64,000 nt of DNA from Desulfosporosinus sp. FKB (GCF_002196705.1 NZ_NADJ01000034.1:1-64000), one strand, 5' to 3'. Shown: positions 18,247-27,268, numbered from the stretch's first letter. Made by a program: numbers and translations. The notes: a model not told the origin generated them from the letters alone.

Positions 18247-18933
18247 ATGAAAGTAGTTGTTTTTAATGGTAGCCCTGCGGCGGCAGGGAGTAATACAAAT
18301 GTAATTGCCGAAGTTTTTTTAAACGGCGCAAGACGGGCAGGTGCCGATACTGAAAATATATTTTTGATAGAGAAAAATATAGGGCATTGTCAAGGTTGTT
18401 TTTCCTGCTGGTTTAAAACACCAGGAAAATGTGTCTTGCAAGATGATATGCAGGAATTGCTTGACTTATATAACTCTGCCGATCTTGTATGTTTTGCTTC
18501 ACCTGTTTACACATGGAATATGACAGCTGCTCAAAAGAATTTTGTTGACCGCTTAGCGCCTTTAAAATGCCCTGTAATTGTAAGTAAACATGATAACTTT
18601 GATTTAGCTGACTCTGCCGCTAAAACTCAGCGGTTTATGGTCATCTCAAACTGCGGTTTTCCGGGCAACAATAATTTTGAAACAATGAAGGTTGTATTTG
18701 CATCGTGTAATCCTGTTTTGGAGATTTATAGAAACTGCGGAAAGCTACTGAAAAGTAAGGATGAGAAAATTAGAAGTGTAGTAGATAATTATTTAAAATT
18801 TGTCGAACAAGCCGGCTATGAAATGGTAAAGTATAATAACGTCTTAGAAGATACAAAAGCAGGACTTAAAAAAGAGCTGATGTCTATTCCGGAATATGTG
18901 AAGTATATAGGAATGTTAGGCAACCGAATATAA
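18247..18933 (+). CDS. NADPH-dependent FMN reductase / flavodoxin-fold oxidoreductase
   Basis: Cytoplasmic flavoprotein of 228 residues beginning at ATG 18247 after AAAGGAGA. It has the N-terminal FMN-phosphate loop FNGSPAAAGSNTNV, the cysteine-rich GHCQGCFSCW segment and the SPVYTWNMTAAQKNFVDR flavin-ring motif typical of the iron-sulfur flavoprotein/NADPH:FMN reductase group. The cysteine spacing CQGCFSCW...C resembles that of iron-sulfur flavoproteins. It sits 13 bases after the HTH-desulfoferrodoxin gene and probably shares its transcript and an oxidative-stress role. Confidence 0.88.
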   Translation: MKVVVFNGSPAAAGSNTNVIAEVFLNGARRAGADTENIFLIEKNIGHCQGCFSCWFKTPGKCVLQDDMQELLDLYNSADLVCFASPVYTWNMTAAQKNFVDRLAPLKCPVIVSKHDNFDLADSAAKTQRFMVISNCGFPGNNNFETMKVVFASCNPVLEIYRNCGKLLKSKDEKIRSVVDNYLKFVEQAGYEMVKYNNVLEDTKAGLKKELMSIPEYVKYIGMLGNRI

Positions 18934-18949
18934 ACGGTTGCTTTCTTTT
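18920..18949 (+). terminator. terminator overlapping the end of the flavoprotein gene
   Basis: GCAACCG and CGGTTGC form a 7-bp stem followed by TTTCTTTT; the hairpin includes the stop codon of the flavoprotein gene. Confidence 0.7.
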
Positions 18950-18992
18950 GTTTTACCGTTGCATAATGAATATTTATAGTTTTTATAAAAAT

Positions 18993-19042
18993 AAAACCCT
19001 GCATATAAGTGGATGATTTGAACCACTATTTATGCAGGGTTT
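18993..19042. terminator. bidirectional terminator between convergent genes
   Basis: A long stem, outer AAACCCTGCATA with TATGCAGGGTTT and inner AAGTGG with CCACTA, lies between the flavoprotein gene and the leftward DoxX-like gene. It is suited to ending transcription from both sides. Confidence 0.8.
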
Positions 19043-19092
19043 CATTTAATGAGGAGCGCTTATGCAGTTTGAGACAGGCACTTCAGTATTGC

Positions 19093-19650
19093 TTATGCTT
19101 CGGCTGGGGTTTCTTTAGCTACAATTTGTTGATTATTTTGATGGTATTTAAAATATCCGCTGATACCAATTAGCTCAAAGTAATTAGATAAATTCATAAC
19201 AATGATGTTTGTCCAAATATAACCGAAGTTATTAGCGGAACCTGCAGTAATAAACTGTATATTAAGGAAGAGTCCCAGTATGGCAACCCAAAAAAGTCTG
19301 AAGCCGATAATCATTCCTATACCAACGACAATTTCGCAAATAGGTACTAAGAAATCCGTTAGACCGGGCATTCCGTTAAAAATATGAACGGCAACCCATG
19401 CCCATAATTTGTTCAGATAGAGAGGGTCATAACCATGGGCTTTCGGTGGAAGCATATTAACTGCCATTCCTGCTATCAGTCCTTTAGCGTGACCTCCAGC
19501 AAAGTTAAGCCAACCTGAAGTTGCTTTTTCCCAACCAGCTTGAACCCAAGCATAACCATAAACAATTCTTGCTATGGTGAAAACAGTTACTAAAAGAGCC
19601 TTTTTCCAATCCTTTAATTCAGCTTTAACACCATTAATATAAGAATTCAT
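19093..19650 (-). CDS. DoxX-like membrane protein
   Basis: Integral membrane protein of 185 residues with four to five hydrophobic segments. The pattern ARIVYGYAWVQAGWEKA near the N-terminus, followed by VPICEIVVGIGMIIGFRLFW, fits the DoxX/DoxD-like family. The start ATG follows an AAGGAGG site. DoxX proteins are linked to thiosulfate:quinone chemistry in archaea and to redox stress in bacteria; the role here is unknown. It is a single-gene unit with no evident operon partner. Confidence 0.8.
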   Translation of the reverse strand: MNSYINGVKAELKDWKKALLVTVFTIARIVYGYAWVQAGWEKATSGWLNFAGGHAKGLIAGMAVNMLPPKAHGYDPLYLNKLWAWVAVHIFNGMPGLTDFLVPICEIVVGIGMIIGFRLFWVAILGLFLNIQFITAGSANNFGYIWTNIIVMNLSNYFELIGISGYFKYHQNNQQIVAKETPAEA

Positions 19651-20097
19651 TTTTCAAAACCTCCTTGTATGTTTTAGTTAGGCCTTAAAAAGCCCATGTG
19701 AAAGTGTTGTTCTATGTTATGGATATTTTAACATAATGCTATAAAATAAATAACACTAAATAGTAATGATTTTAATTAAAACGCAAGAATTTGATGTCTT
19801 CAGCTTCAAGTCTGCTGAAGTACTCATTAATAAGATCGAAGACATGGATAGTATTCAGGAAGAACAACTGAAAAAACGCAGTTGGATGCTATAGATTATA
19901 TCTTATTCATGGTATCATTGATCAAGATGTTTGGGATAGCTAACTATTCCTCTTATCATGTATCATAGTAAATTCCATTTGCATAGTTGAGTAAAATGAG
20001 CAGAGCCTAAAGCTAAGTTGATTCGAATTCTTTTGATCTGACGTATCAGTAGAAGTTATGCTTTAAGATTATATTTAAAGGAGATGGGTAACAAAAA
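19651..20097. other. 447-bp intergenic region with a possible coding remnant
   Basis: Between the divergent DoxX-like gene and HAD gene. A short open stretch on the + strand at about 19780-19893 reads EFDVFSFKSAEVLINKIEDM and then a few more residues before a stop, without a start or ribosome site. It may be the tail of a lost gene. Nothing else is clear. Confidence 0.4.
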
Positions 20098-20721
20098 ATG
20101 AGTATCGATAGTATCATTTTTGATTTGGATGGCACTCTTTGGAATGCAATAGAAGGAATTTGTGAAGCATGGAAAACAGTATTAGCAAACTACCCAAACA
20201 TTACAAAGGTCATAACTCCTGAAGATATGGAGGGATGCATGGGGCTTCCAATGGATGAAATAAGCAAAAGGTTATTTCCAGATTTAGATAGGGATTTTCA
20301 AATCAAATTATTGGAAGAATTTTGTGAAACAGAACAAGCTTATTTAGGTGAACATGGTGGAATTTTATTTCCTAACTTAGAAGAAACACTTAAAAAGTTA
20401 TCAAAAAAATACAAGTTATTCATAGTTAGTAATTGTCAGGATGGCTACATACAATGTTTCTTTAAGGCACATAACTTAAGTAAATATTTCGATGATTTTG
20501 AGTGTTGGGGGGTAACAGGACTATCAAAAGGAGAAAGTAATAAAATTATAATGAAAAGAAATATGCTGAAAAAACCAATTTATGTAGGAGATACTAATGG
20601 AGATGCAGAGTCAGCAAAAGTAGCAGAAATTCCATTTGTATATGCAAGATACGGCTTTGGTAATGTTGAAGAATATGATTATGCTATTGATAGTTTTGAA
20701 GAGTTATTAACTTTATTCTAA
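20098..20721 (+). CDS. HAD-superfamily hydrolase (phosphoglycolate phosphatase-like)
   Basis: Cytoplasmic phosphatase of 207 residues with the HAD motifs in order: motif I DLDGTLW (nucleophile and acid Asp), motif II VSNCQDG, the GLSKGES region with the lysine, and motif IV YVGDTNGDAESA. A helical cap domain occupies about residues 18-85. The ATG follows AAAGGAGATGG. It is visibly more A/T-rich than the locus that follows. The substrate cannot be assigned from sequence. Confidence 0.88.
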   Translation: MSIDSIIFDLDGTLWNAIEGICEAWKTVLANYPNITKVITPEDMEGCMGLPMDEISKRLFPDLDRDFQIKLLEEFCETEQAYLGEHGGILFPNLEETLKKLSKKYKLFIVSNCQDGYIQCFFKAHNLSKYFDDFECWGVTGLSKGESNKIIMKRNMLKKPIYVGDTNGDAESAKVAEIPFVYARYGFGNVEEYDYAIDSFEELLTLF

Positions 20722-20777
20722 TTTTACAGCATAGAAATTGGTTCCAATTAACGCGATAATTGGAATGGATTTTAATT

Positions 20778-20819
20778 AAACTACCGGTCTGGGTTGTGGA
20801 GACTTCGAACGGTAGTTTT
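20778..20819 (+). terminator. terminator after the HAD hydrolase gene
   Basis: AAACTACCG pairs with CGGTAGTTT around a long loop, followed by TTTT. Confidence 0.6.
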
Positions 20820-20994
20820 GCTAAATGGATGCACGTAGCATCTGCTTTTTTTATCTTAGCACCAATTATAAAAAATCTTACGTTTGTTTAATATAAGTGT
20901 AGTGGTATAGCGGTTAATGATATACCATGACAGTCGTAGTAATGCGGCGTATATTGTTTTTACGTAAAACAGCATGAGACATTATTCTACCTAT

Positions 20995-21028
20995 AACGGG
21001 TTCGGCCATAAAAAGCTGAATCCGTTTT
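20995..21028 (+). terminator. hairpin with T-run upstream of the metal locus
   Basis: AACGGGTTCGGC pairs with GCTGAATCCGTT through two G-T wobbles, with an 8-base loop and TTTTC after it. Lying 430 bases ahead of the metal locus, it may end an unseen short transcript or insulate the leader. The remaining sequence between 20722 and 21100 holds no supported gene. Confidence 0.55.
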
Positions 21029-21107
21029 CTTCAATTTGGTCTAAGTAACAGACATAACACCATGGCAAGTCGATAAACTACACTACGAATATCCAATAGA
21101 TAAGAAG

Positions 21108-21226
21108 ACCGGCTTATTCTCTGTTTTCGCCTTTGGAAAAGCCTCTTCACCCCAAGGGAACCAATCTACAGGTCTGAAATTGAATAGATTACTGATATGC
21201 CGGTTGAGGCGGAGAGTCCCCATGGA
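21108..21226 (+). ncRNA. structured leader, possible molybdenum/tungsten-cofactor-type riboswitch
   Basis: The stretch folds on paper into several helices. ACCGGC (21108-21113) pairs with GCCGGT (21199-21204). CTCT (21119-21122) and CGCCT (21128-21132) pair with AGGCGGAGAG (21207-21216). GCCTC (21141-21145) competes for GAGGC (21206-21210). A small GTCC/GGAC hairpin closes the 3' end. The AAAAGCCTC..AAGGGAA core is reminiscent of the Moco RNA motif, but I recall that motif only in outline. It lies 200 bases ahead of the metal locus on the same strand. It could instead be an unrelated attenuator. Confidence 0.4.
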
Positions 21227-21424
21227 CGGTGTTTTTGTTTGGATTAAAAGGGTCTATGCTTCCTATCGGCCAAGCATAAAGGAACGTAACTATAAATAAA
21301 CGAATAAAAACAGATATAAATGAACTGGACACAGACTCAATTAACGTATAAATTTAATATATGTAACAAACTGACACTACAAGATCAGACATAACTAATC
21401 GATAGAAACGGGTAGGAGGTTGTT

Positions 21425-22117
21425 ATGAAGCTGATAACAGTTGCCGGTCCGCCATCTTCAGGCAAGACATCCGTCATACTTAAGCTGATCGAATGTATGA
21501 ATTGTGCCAAAGGCAGCATCGGTGTTGTGAAATTTGACTGCTTGACTTCTTTTGATAATCTCAGCTATGAAGAGGCCGGAATTCCCGTGCAAACCGGATT
21601 TTCCGGAAAAATATGCCCGGACCATTATTTTGTGAGCAATATTGAGGATGCAGTACAATGGGGAGTTGAGTCCGGTTTTGAGCTGCTCATCACCGAAAGC
21701 GCCGGCCTTTGTAACCGCTGTTCCCCTTATATCCGGGGGATTTTGGCAGTTTGTGTGATAGACAATCTGTCCGGAGTCAATACCCCCCGCAAAATAGGAC
21801 CCATGCTCAAATTTGCGGATATTGTGGTTGTGACTAAAGGGGATATAGTTTCTCAGGCTGAGCGGGAAGTATTTGCTTTTAATATACGGCAAGTGAATTC
21901 AGCGGCCAAGGTGATATTTGTCAATGGGATAACCGGGCAAGGAGCTTTCATTCTGGCTAAATATTTGCAGCAGGCCGTGGAGATTCAGAGCCTCACAGAT
22001 ACGAAGCTGCGCTTTACTACACCTGCTGCTGTCTGCTCTTACTGCACCGGGGAAACTAAAATAGGAGCGCCTTATCAGATGGGAATGATGAAGAAAATGG
22101 AGTTTAAGAACCTATGA
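21425..22117 (+). CDS. HypB/CooC-like P-loop GTPase of a metal locus
   Basis: A 230-residue cytoplasmic nucleotide-binding protein. It has a Walker A GPPSSGKTS at residues 8-16, a TKGD guanine-specificity motif (equivalent to NKxD), and several cysteine pairs: CNRC in ESAGLCNRC and CSYC near the C-terminus. Together these point to the G3E/HypB-type metallochaperone GTPases that deliver nickel or another metal. The ATG follows GGTAGGAGG. It overlaps the next gene by four bases (ATGA). The metal is not readable; the neighbouring DUF364 and FecBCD-type genes support metal handling. Confidence 0.75.
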   Translation: MKLITVAGPPSSGKTSVILKLIECMNCAKGSIGVVKFDCLTSFDNLSYEEAGIPVQTGFSGKICPDHYFVSNIEDAVQWGVESGFELLITESAGLCNRCSPYIRGILAVCVIDNLSGVNTPRKIGPMLKFADIVVVTKGDIVSQAEREVFAFNIRQVNSAAKVIFVNGITGQGAFILAKYLQQAVEIQSLTDTKLRFTTPAAVCSYCTGETKIGAPYQMGMMKKMEFKNL

Positions 22118-23145
22118 CAGTAAATGAATTTATGATGATCTTGGACAGCAAACCTCTGGCCGAGGTTTTGAAGGAATATCCAATTGGCTGGGATTTCTTG
22201 GCTAATTTTCGTTTAAACAATTTAGCAAATGAACTCCCTTTCTCCCAGGCCCTGCTGAAGGTGGATGACGAAGCTCTTGCCGAATTCGGTTTAGACCGGT
22301 TCGGAGCTTTAAAGAGTTTTGGTGCGTTTCTTGAGCAATTCACCCCCAAGGAGAATCCTCTGGAAGAGGTTAAGTCGATTACGATTAGCGGTGGTTGGAA
22401 TAAATCCAGGACGCCGGAAAATATCAGCCTGACCATTTCCGCCGGGGAAATCATCAGCATTGTCGGTCCGACAGGCTCAGGGAAAAGCAGGCTTCTCAAT
22501 GATATTGAGTGCTTGGCTCAGGGAGACACTCTCACCGGTAGGAGAATCCTGGTCAATGGGGCTGAGTTGGACGATCTTCAGCGCTTCGAGATGGAAGGGA
22601 AATTGGTTGCCCAGCTTTCCCAGAATATGAATTTTGTCATGGACCTGACAGTTCGTGAATTCCTGGAGATGCATGCCAAATGCCGGCTTACTCCCAATGT
22701 CGGCGAAGTGGTGGCCATCTGTTTTCAACGTGCCAATCAGCTGGCCGGGGAGAAATTCTCCGAAGACACGCTGGTAACTCAGCTCAGCGGCGGGCAGTCT
22801 CGGGCTCTGATGATCGCCGACACCGCTTATATGAGTGACTCTCCTATCATCTTGATTGATGAAATCGAAAATGCCGGGATTAACCGGCGCCAGGCTATTG
22901 GGCTGCTGGCCAAAAGAGAAAAGATTATTTTTGTTTCCACTCATGATCCTCTTTTGGCACTGAGCGCCCATAAGCGGATCATTATTAAAAACGGGGGGAT
23001 TGCCAAAGTCATCAGCATTTCCGAGGAAGAAAAGGAAAGTCTGGGGGTGATTGAAAATCTCGATAATACCATGCAAAGGCTGCGCACTGCCCTGCGGGCC
23101 GGGGAGTTAATTCATATGAAGGATTTGAGTGAGCCAAGCTCATAA
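22114..23145 (+). CDS. soluble ABC-type ATPase with N-terminal DUF1858-like helical domain
   Basis: A 343-residue protein without membrane segments. Residues 1-75 are helical and resemble DUF1858/ScdA-N-type modules (LAEVLKEYPIGWDFLANF). The ATPase follows: Walker A GPTGSGKS, signature LSGGQSRAL, Walker B IILIDEIENAG, and an H-loop VSTHD. ABC ATPases of this type that lack a permease may work as soluble machines. It is coupled to the upstream GTPase by a four-base overlap. Its partner could be the GTPase or the DUF364 protein. The precise role is unknown. Confidence 0.75.
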   Translation: MTVNEFMMILDSKPLAEVLKEYPIGWDFLANFRLNNLANELPFSQALLKVDDEALAEFGLDRFGALKSFGAFLEQFTPKENPLEEVKSITISGGWNKSRTPENISLTISAGEIISIVGPTGSGKSRLLNDIECLAQGDTLTGRRILVNGAELDDLQRFEMEGKLVAQLSQNMNFVMDLTVREFLEMHAKCRLTPNVGEVVAICFQRANQLAGEKFSEDTLVTQLSGGQSRALMIADTAYMSDSPIILIDEIENAGINRRQAIGLLAKREKIIFVSTHDPLLALSAHKRIIIKNGGIAKVISISEEEKESLGVIENLDNTMQRLRTALRAGELIHMKDLSEPSS

Positions 23146-23200
23146 CTTTTGAATGTTATATTAAATAAGGATTACAGACACCATTAAGGGAGGGACTAAA

Positions 23201-23980
23201 ATGTGGGAATTGTATGATGCTTTAATCGAAGGGATACCTGAAGATTATCTGATTGACGAGCTGGTTTGTGGCTATCACTATGCCTATGTCCGCAGCGGAG
23301 AGGGTTCCGGGGTGGCTGTGGGGCGGCTTTATGATCAGCGAATGCCCATGTTCAGTAAAAACCTCTTGGGTGCGCCTCTGCGCGAGGTGGCAGCCTGTGT
23401 AAAATCATGGAACTTAATAGAGGCGGCCTTAGGTGCCGCAGCCCTGAACGCTTACTATAACAATCCTCAAGTGGCCAGAGACAATGGGGTGGAATTCTCC
23501 GATGCCCAGCGCGTGGAAGACCGGCGCTATGACCCATTTATCATGTCCCAGAATGTTGTGAAAGGGAAAAGGGTTGTGGTAGTCGGACATTTTCCTTACC
23601 TGGAGAATCTGCTGGAACCAGTTTGCGACTTTTCTATCATTGAATGGGACCCCTTAGAAGGTGACTACCCTATGCCGGCATGTGAGTATCTGCTTCCCGA
23701 AGCAGATTACGCCTACCTTACCTGCACAGCCCTAGTGGATAAAACCCTGCCCCGGCTTTTAGAATTGACCGAAAACGCTGTTCGGGTCAGCCTGGTGGGA
23801 CCTGCTACCCCTTTAGCTCCTGTGCTTTTTGATTACGGAGTTGATGAATTGTCCGGTTTTCTCATTAAAGACAATCAGCGGGCGTTCCGGGTTGCTGCCG
23901 GAGCAGAACATGTCAAGATCTTCGCCACAGGGCAAAAAGTCGCGTTTAAGGCTGAAAGACAGCAGAATCATGAATTTTGA
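23201..23980 (+). CDS. DUF364/DUF4213 family protein, putative heavy-metal chelation
   Basis: A 259-residue protein matching the DUF364 family. The known structure of the family (Dhaf4260 from Desulfitobacterium hafniense) combines an enolase-N-like domain with a Rossmann-like domain, and its authors proposed a role in heavy-metal chelation. Visible features are LGAAALNAYYNNP in the first half, GKRVVVVGHFPYLENL at the Rossmann start, and a DYAYLTCTALVDKTLPRLLE segment. The ATG follows AAGGGAGGG. It is in line with the GTPase/ATPase pair, 55 bases downstream. Confidence 0.82.
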   Translation: MWELYDALIEGIPEDYLIDELVCGYHYAYVRSGEGSGVAVGRLYDQRMPMFSKNLLGAPLREVAACVKSWNLIEAALGAAALNAYYNNPQVARDNGVEFSDAQRVEDRRYDPFIMSQNVVKGKRVVVVGHFPYLENLLEPVCDFSIIEWDPLEGDYPMPACEYLLPEADYAYLTCTALVDKTLPRLLELTENAVRVSLVGPATPLAPVLFDYGVDELSGFLIKDNQRAFRVAAGAEHVKIFATGQKVAFKAERQQNHEF

Positions 23981-24019
23981 ATGGAATGGGGTATTCGAGA
24001 TTAAAGGCGGTTGTGAGCA

Positions 24020-24544
24020 GTGCATATCTTTTTGAGCGGCGAAATCCAAATAGGCAAAAGCACAGTCATTAACAAAACCCTGAATTTATTAAAGATAACT
24101 CCTCAGGGCTTCCGGACTTACTTCGGACCTGACCGGGCCATGGAGGACAGGCTGCTTTATCTGAATTCGGCAGCGTTGCCCCAGGTTTGCCGTGAAGAAA
24201 AGGCTATTGTGCGTTTTAGGGCAGGGCGGCCGCCGGAGGTTCTGACCGAAAGGTTCGATAGCTATGGTGCTCAGCTGATTCGTTCAGCCAGGGCTGATTC
24301 GGATTCGGCCCTGATTTTAATGGACGAATGCGGCAGCCTGGAGAGCGGGGCTCTGGTATTTCAGCAGGCGATTTTAGCTGCCCTCGCAGGCCCCAAGCCT
24401 ATACTCGGGGTCATCAAACTGGTCAGCACCGGCTGGACGGACCAAATCAGAGAGCACGCCATGGTGACTCTGCTTACTGTAACCCGGGAAAACAGAGACC
24501 GGCTGCCGCAGCTGCTGGCTTATTTACTCAGCGGTGTTCTTTAA
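24020..24544 (+). CDS. THEP1-like nucleoside-triphosphatase
   Basis: A 174-residue P-loop protein with Walker A SGEIQIGKST at residues 5-14, a Walker B-like LILMDECGSLE, and IGKST/EIQ spacing similar to the NTPase_1 (THEP1) family. The start is GTG 24020 after AAAGGCGG. It lies 39 bases after the DUF364 gene and is the last gene before the FecBCD-type importer. THEP1 enzymes hydrolyse NTPs; a chaperone-like role in metal delivery is inferred only from context. Confidence 0.75.
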   Translation: MHIFLSGEIQIGKSTVINKTLNLLKITPQGFRTYFGPDRAMEDRLLYLNSAALPQVCREEKAIVRFRAGRPPEVLTERFDSYGAQLIRSARADSDSALILMDECGSLESGALVFQQAILAALAGPKPILGVIKLVSTGWTDQIREHAMVTLLTVTRENRDRLPQLLAYLLSGVL

Positions 24545-24880
24545 TTTTCAGATCGGGATTATGTTTAGCCGTCACAGGTGTGGCGGCTTATTTAATTTAG
24601 CAGGAGTAGTAATTTTGTTTGTCCTGATATTTGCATTATAGATTTAATTGTATCCGAATTCCAAAAAGAGTAATTTTCTTTGATAAACACAGCAAAACAT
24701 AACTAAACTGTATTAAAACAAATATAAACAAACATGAAAGAACTGGACATACCGCTAATTAATGTATAAATTGAATATAACAGATAATACAACACAATAA
24801 AAACAAGCATAAGCAAATTGAATTTTTAACAACTTCAGAGGAAGGCCCTACAAATCCCTGCCAATGGGGGCGCCTCATGG

Positions 24881-24946
24881 CTATTAGCCGCTTTTATGCC
24901 AGTGAGCAAACTGAGCTTGTGGCATCAGAAAATAGCGGTGTCTATA
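24881..24946 (+). promoter_or_regulatory. long leader hairpin with T-run upstream of the FecBCD-type importer
   Basis: Paired arms CTAT/ATAG, CCGCT/AGCGG, TTTT/AAAA and ATGCCA/TGGCAT stack into one long stem, followed by CTTTTT at about 24951. It looks like an attenuator terminator 160 bases ahead of the binding-protein gene. Confidence 0.55.
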
Positions 24947-24981
24947 GCAACTTTTTCAGTTTGAGCGGAGCAAATGCTTTC

Positions 24982-25045
24982 TTTAACTTTGGCCAAAAGC
25001 CAAGCTGAAGCTTTTTAGCTATTTAGACTTTTGGCTAAAGTTAAA
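24982..25045 (+). promoter_or_regulatory. second long inverted repeat just ahead of the binding-protein gene
   Basis: Eighteen-base arms TTTAACTTTGGCCAAAAG and CTTTTGGCTAAAGTTAAA match except for one G-T wobble, with a 28-base loop. It ends 60 bases before the start codon and may act with the preceding hairpin in control of the importer genes. The rest of 24545-25105 holds no supported gene. Confidence 0.55.
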
Positions 25046-25105
25046 TATAATTGCGGGCTAACCGCTCGTGTAGATAAAAAAATAAAGATTGAGGAGAGTC
25101 GAGAA

Positions 25106-26209
25106 ATGAAAAATAAACGGTTTAAATTTGTCGCCTGGGCTATATGTGCTGTTATTCTGACCTTTTCTATTGCAGGTTGTTCAACTACTTCCGCCACACA
25201 GCCTGCCTCGCAGTCAGTTTCAGCCGCAGCGTCGGATAAGCGGGAAATAACCGACATGCTGGGCAATAAAGTTAAGATCCCGGCTAAAGTCAACAAAGTA
25301 TTTTGCACGAGCCCGATAGGGACCTACATTGTCTATACTTTAGCCCCGGACAAGCTGCTGGGCTGGAACTCCAAGATGTCCTATGACGAGCTTAAATACA
25401 TAAGCCCTAAATACAAAAACCTTCAGGTTCTGGGCGGAACAATGGGCGGTCAAAACACGTTCAATACGGAAGCAATCACCGCTCTTTCTCCCGACATCAT
25501 TTTGGACTTTGCTTACAATGGTCAAACCAGCGACATGGTAACTGAGCTTGGCAAGCAAACCGGAATCCCTGTTGTACTAATGGACAGTGCCTTGAAATCG
25601 ACCGCTGCTTCTTACCGCTTGCTGGGGAAAATACTTGGCGTGGAAGACAGAGGAAACATGCTGGCCGATTATGTCCAGAAATCCCTTGACCAAACTGCCG
25701 CTATGGTCGCCAAAATCCCTGCCAATAAAAAGGTCAAGATTTATTACGCTGAAAGCGCGGACGGTCTCAAAACGGATGGTAACGATTCAATGCATACCGA
25801 GGTCATTAATTTCGTCAATGCAACCAATGTCGTCACTATGGATACATCAACGTCAGGCAAAGGTGCTTCCGTTTCCATGGAGCAGGTCTTGAAATGGAAC
25901 CCTGATGTTATTCTGGTCAACTCTCAGATGGGCGGGAGCAATTTCCTTAAAACTGTCTATACGGACAAAACCTGGGCCGACGTTAAAGCCGTTCAGGCCA
26001 AGAGAATTTATGTACCCGCTTCGCTGCCTTTCGGTTGGTTTGACCGTCCTCCCTGCATTGCGAGAGTTATAGGCGTAGAATGGCTGGCAGCCAAATTGTA
26101 TCCGGATTATGTCAAAGTAGATTTGAAGAGTGATGTTAAAAATTTCTATAAGACCTTCTACGGAGTGGAGATCACGGATGCCCAGGCAGATTCTCTGATC
26201 AATGGTTAA
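25106..26209 (+). CDS. FecB/BtuF-type substrate-binding lipoprotein
   Basis: Exported solute receptor of 367 residues for the following permease and ATPase. It starts at ATG 25106 after GAGGAGA, with a lipoprotein signal ending TFSIAGC. The mature protein has the periplasmic-binding TroA/BtuF fold pattern: EITDMLGNKVKIPAKVNKVF, then LSPDIILDFAYNG and a WNPDVILVNS repeat of that motif. Substrates of the family are iron-siderophores, haem, cobalamin or metal chelates. The DUF364 locus immediately upstream suggests a metal chelate. Confidence 0.9.
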   Translation: MKNKRFKFVAWAICAVILTFSIAGCSTTSATQPASQSVSAAASDKREITDMLGNKVKIPAKVNKVFCTSPIGTYIVYTLAPDKLLGWNSKMSYDELKYISPKYKNLQVLGGTMGGQNTFNTEAITALSPDIILDFAYNGQTSDMVTELGKQTGIPVVLMDSALKSTAASYRLLGKILGVEDRGNMLADYVQKSLDQTAAMVAKIPANKKVKIYYAESADGLKTDGNDSMHTEVINFVNATNVVTMDTSTSGKGASVSMEQVLKWNPDVILVNSQMGGSNFLKTVYTDKTWADVKAVQAKRIYVPASLPFGWFDRPPCIARVIGVEWLAAKLYPDYVKVDLKSDVKNFYKTFYGVEITDAQADSLING

Positions 26210-27268
26210 ATGGGCAGCATGAAAAAATTAGAGAACAAATTAAAAACTTCCCCACAGCTCCCGCTGATTTCAGTGATGACCGCTTTAGCCCTTTTACCCC
26301 TTGCTGCTTTTTTAGTATCCCTTAGCTTTGGAAGATACGGTATTCCGCTGCTGCAGCTTATGCAGATTCTTTTCGGCAAACTATTCGGACTGACCCCGAC
26401 CTGGCCGGATACGCTGGAGAAGGTTTTATTCAACGTACGGATTCCCCGCATCCTGTGCGCCATGATGGTAGGGGCGGCTTTGGCAGGCTCCGGCGCTGCT
26501 TATCAGGGAGTTTTCAAGAACCCTATGGTTTCTCCGGATATCCTGGGAGCATCGGCCGGAGCGGGCTTCGGAGCAGCCTTCGCCATCCTGAATAATTACA
26601 ACATTATAGGCATTGAACTAACCGCTTTCCTCTTCGGAATAGCGGCCGTTGCTGCAACTTATTTTCTAGGACAGGCTATAGGACGAAATATGAATACTGT
26701 GCTTATTCTCGTACTTACGGGCATGGTAGTACAAAGCCTTTTCGCCGCTTTCACCTCGGTAATCAAGTATGAGGCTGACCCGAACAACAAACTGCCCGAA
26801 ATCACTTTCTGGTTAATGGGCGGACTTACATCGTCGACACAGAAACAGGTTTGGATGATGATTTTCCCCTTTCTGGCCGGATTAGCGATACTTTTTCTGC
26901 TGCGCTGGAAAATAAACATTCTCTCTTTCGGTGATGAGGAAGCCAAGGCCTTGGGAATAGATACTCTGAAAATCCGGGTTATTATAATAATGGCCTCAAC
27001 TCTGCTTACCTCAGCATCAATAGCCATCTCCGGTATGATAGGCTGGGTGGGCCTGATCATCCCTCACTTAGCGCGTCTTATCGTCGGACCGAACTATAAG
27101 GTTTTGCTGCCCGCTTCCGTCTTGATGGGAGCAGCATTTCTTCTGCTTGTTGACGACGTGGCCCGGACGGTGCTTGTAACAGAAATACCCTTGAGCATCT
27201 TAACGGCAATTATCGGTGCCCCATTTTTCATTTATTTATTGTTTAAAGGAAGGAGCTCCTGGGAATGA
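26210..27268 (+). CDS. FecCD-type ABC permease
   Basis: Integral membrane permease of 352 residues with about nine to ten hydrophobic segments. FecCD-family motifs are visible: RIPRILCAMMVGAALAGSGA, GASAGAGFGAA, and GWVGLIIPHLARLIVG. It begins directly after the stop codon of the binding-protein gene (or at ATG 26219) without a strong ribosome site, so translational coupling is likely. Its stop overlaps the next start (ATGA). Confidence 0.93.
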   Translation: MGSMKKLENKLKTSPQLPLISVMTALALLPLAAFLVSLSFGRYGIPLLQLMQILFGKLFGLTPTWPDTLEKVLFNVRIPRILCAMMVGAALAGSGAAYQGVFKNPMVSPDILGASAGAGFGAAFAILNNYNIIGIELTAFLFGIAAVAATYFLGQAIGRNMNTVLILVLTGMVVQSLFAAFTSVIKYEADPNNKLPEITFWLMGGLTSSTQKQVWMMIFPFLAGLAILFLLRWKINILSFGDEEAKALGIDTLKIRVIIIMASTLLTSASIAISGMIGWVGLIIPHLARLIVGPNYKVLLPASVLMGAAFLLLVDDVARTVLVTEIPLSILTAIIGAPFFIYLLFKGRSSWE

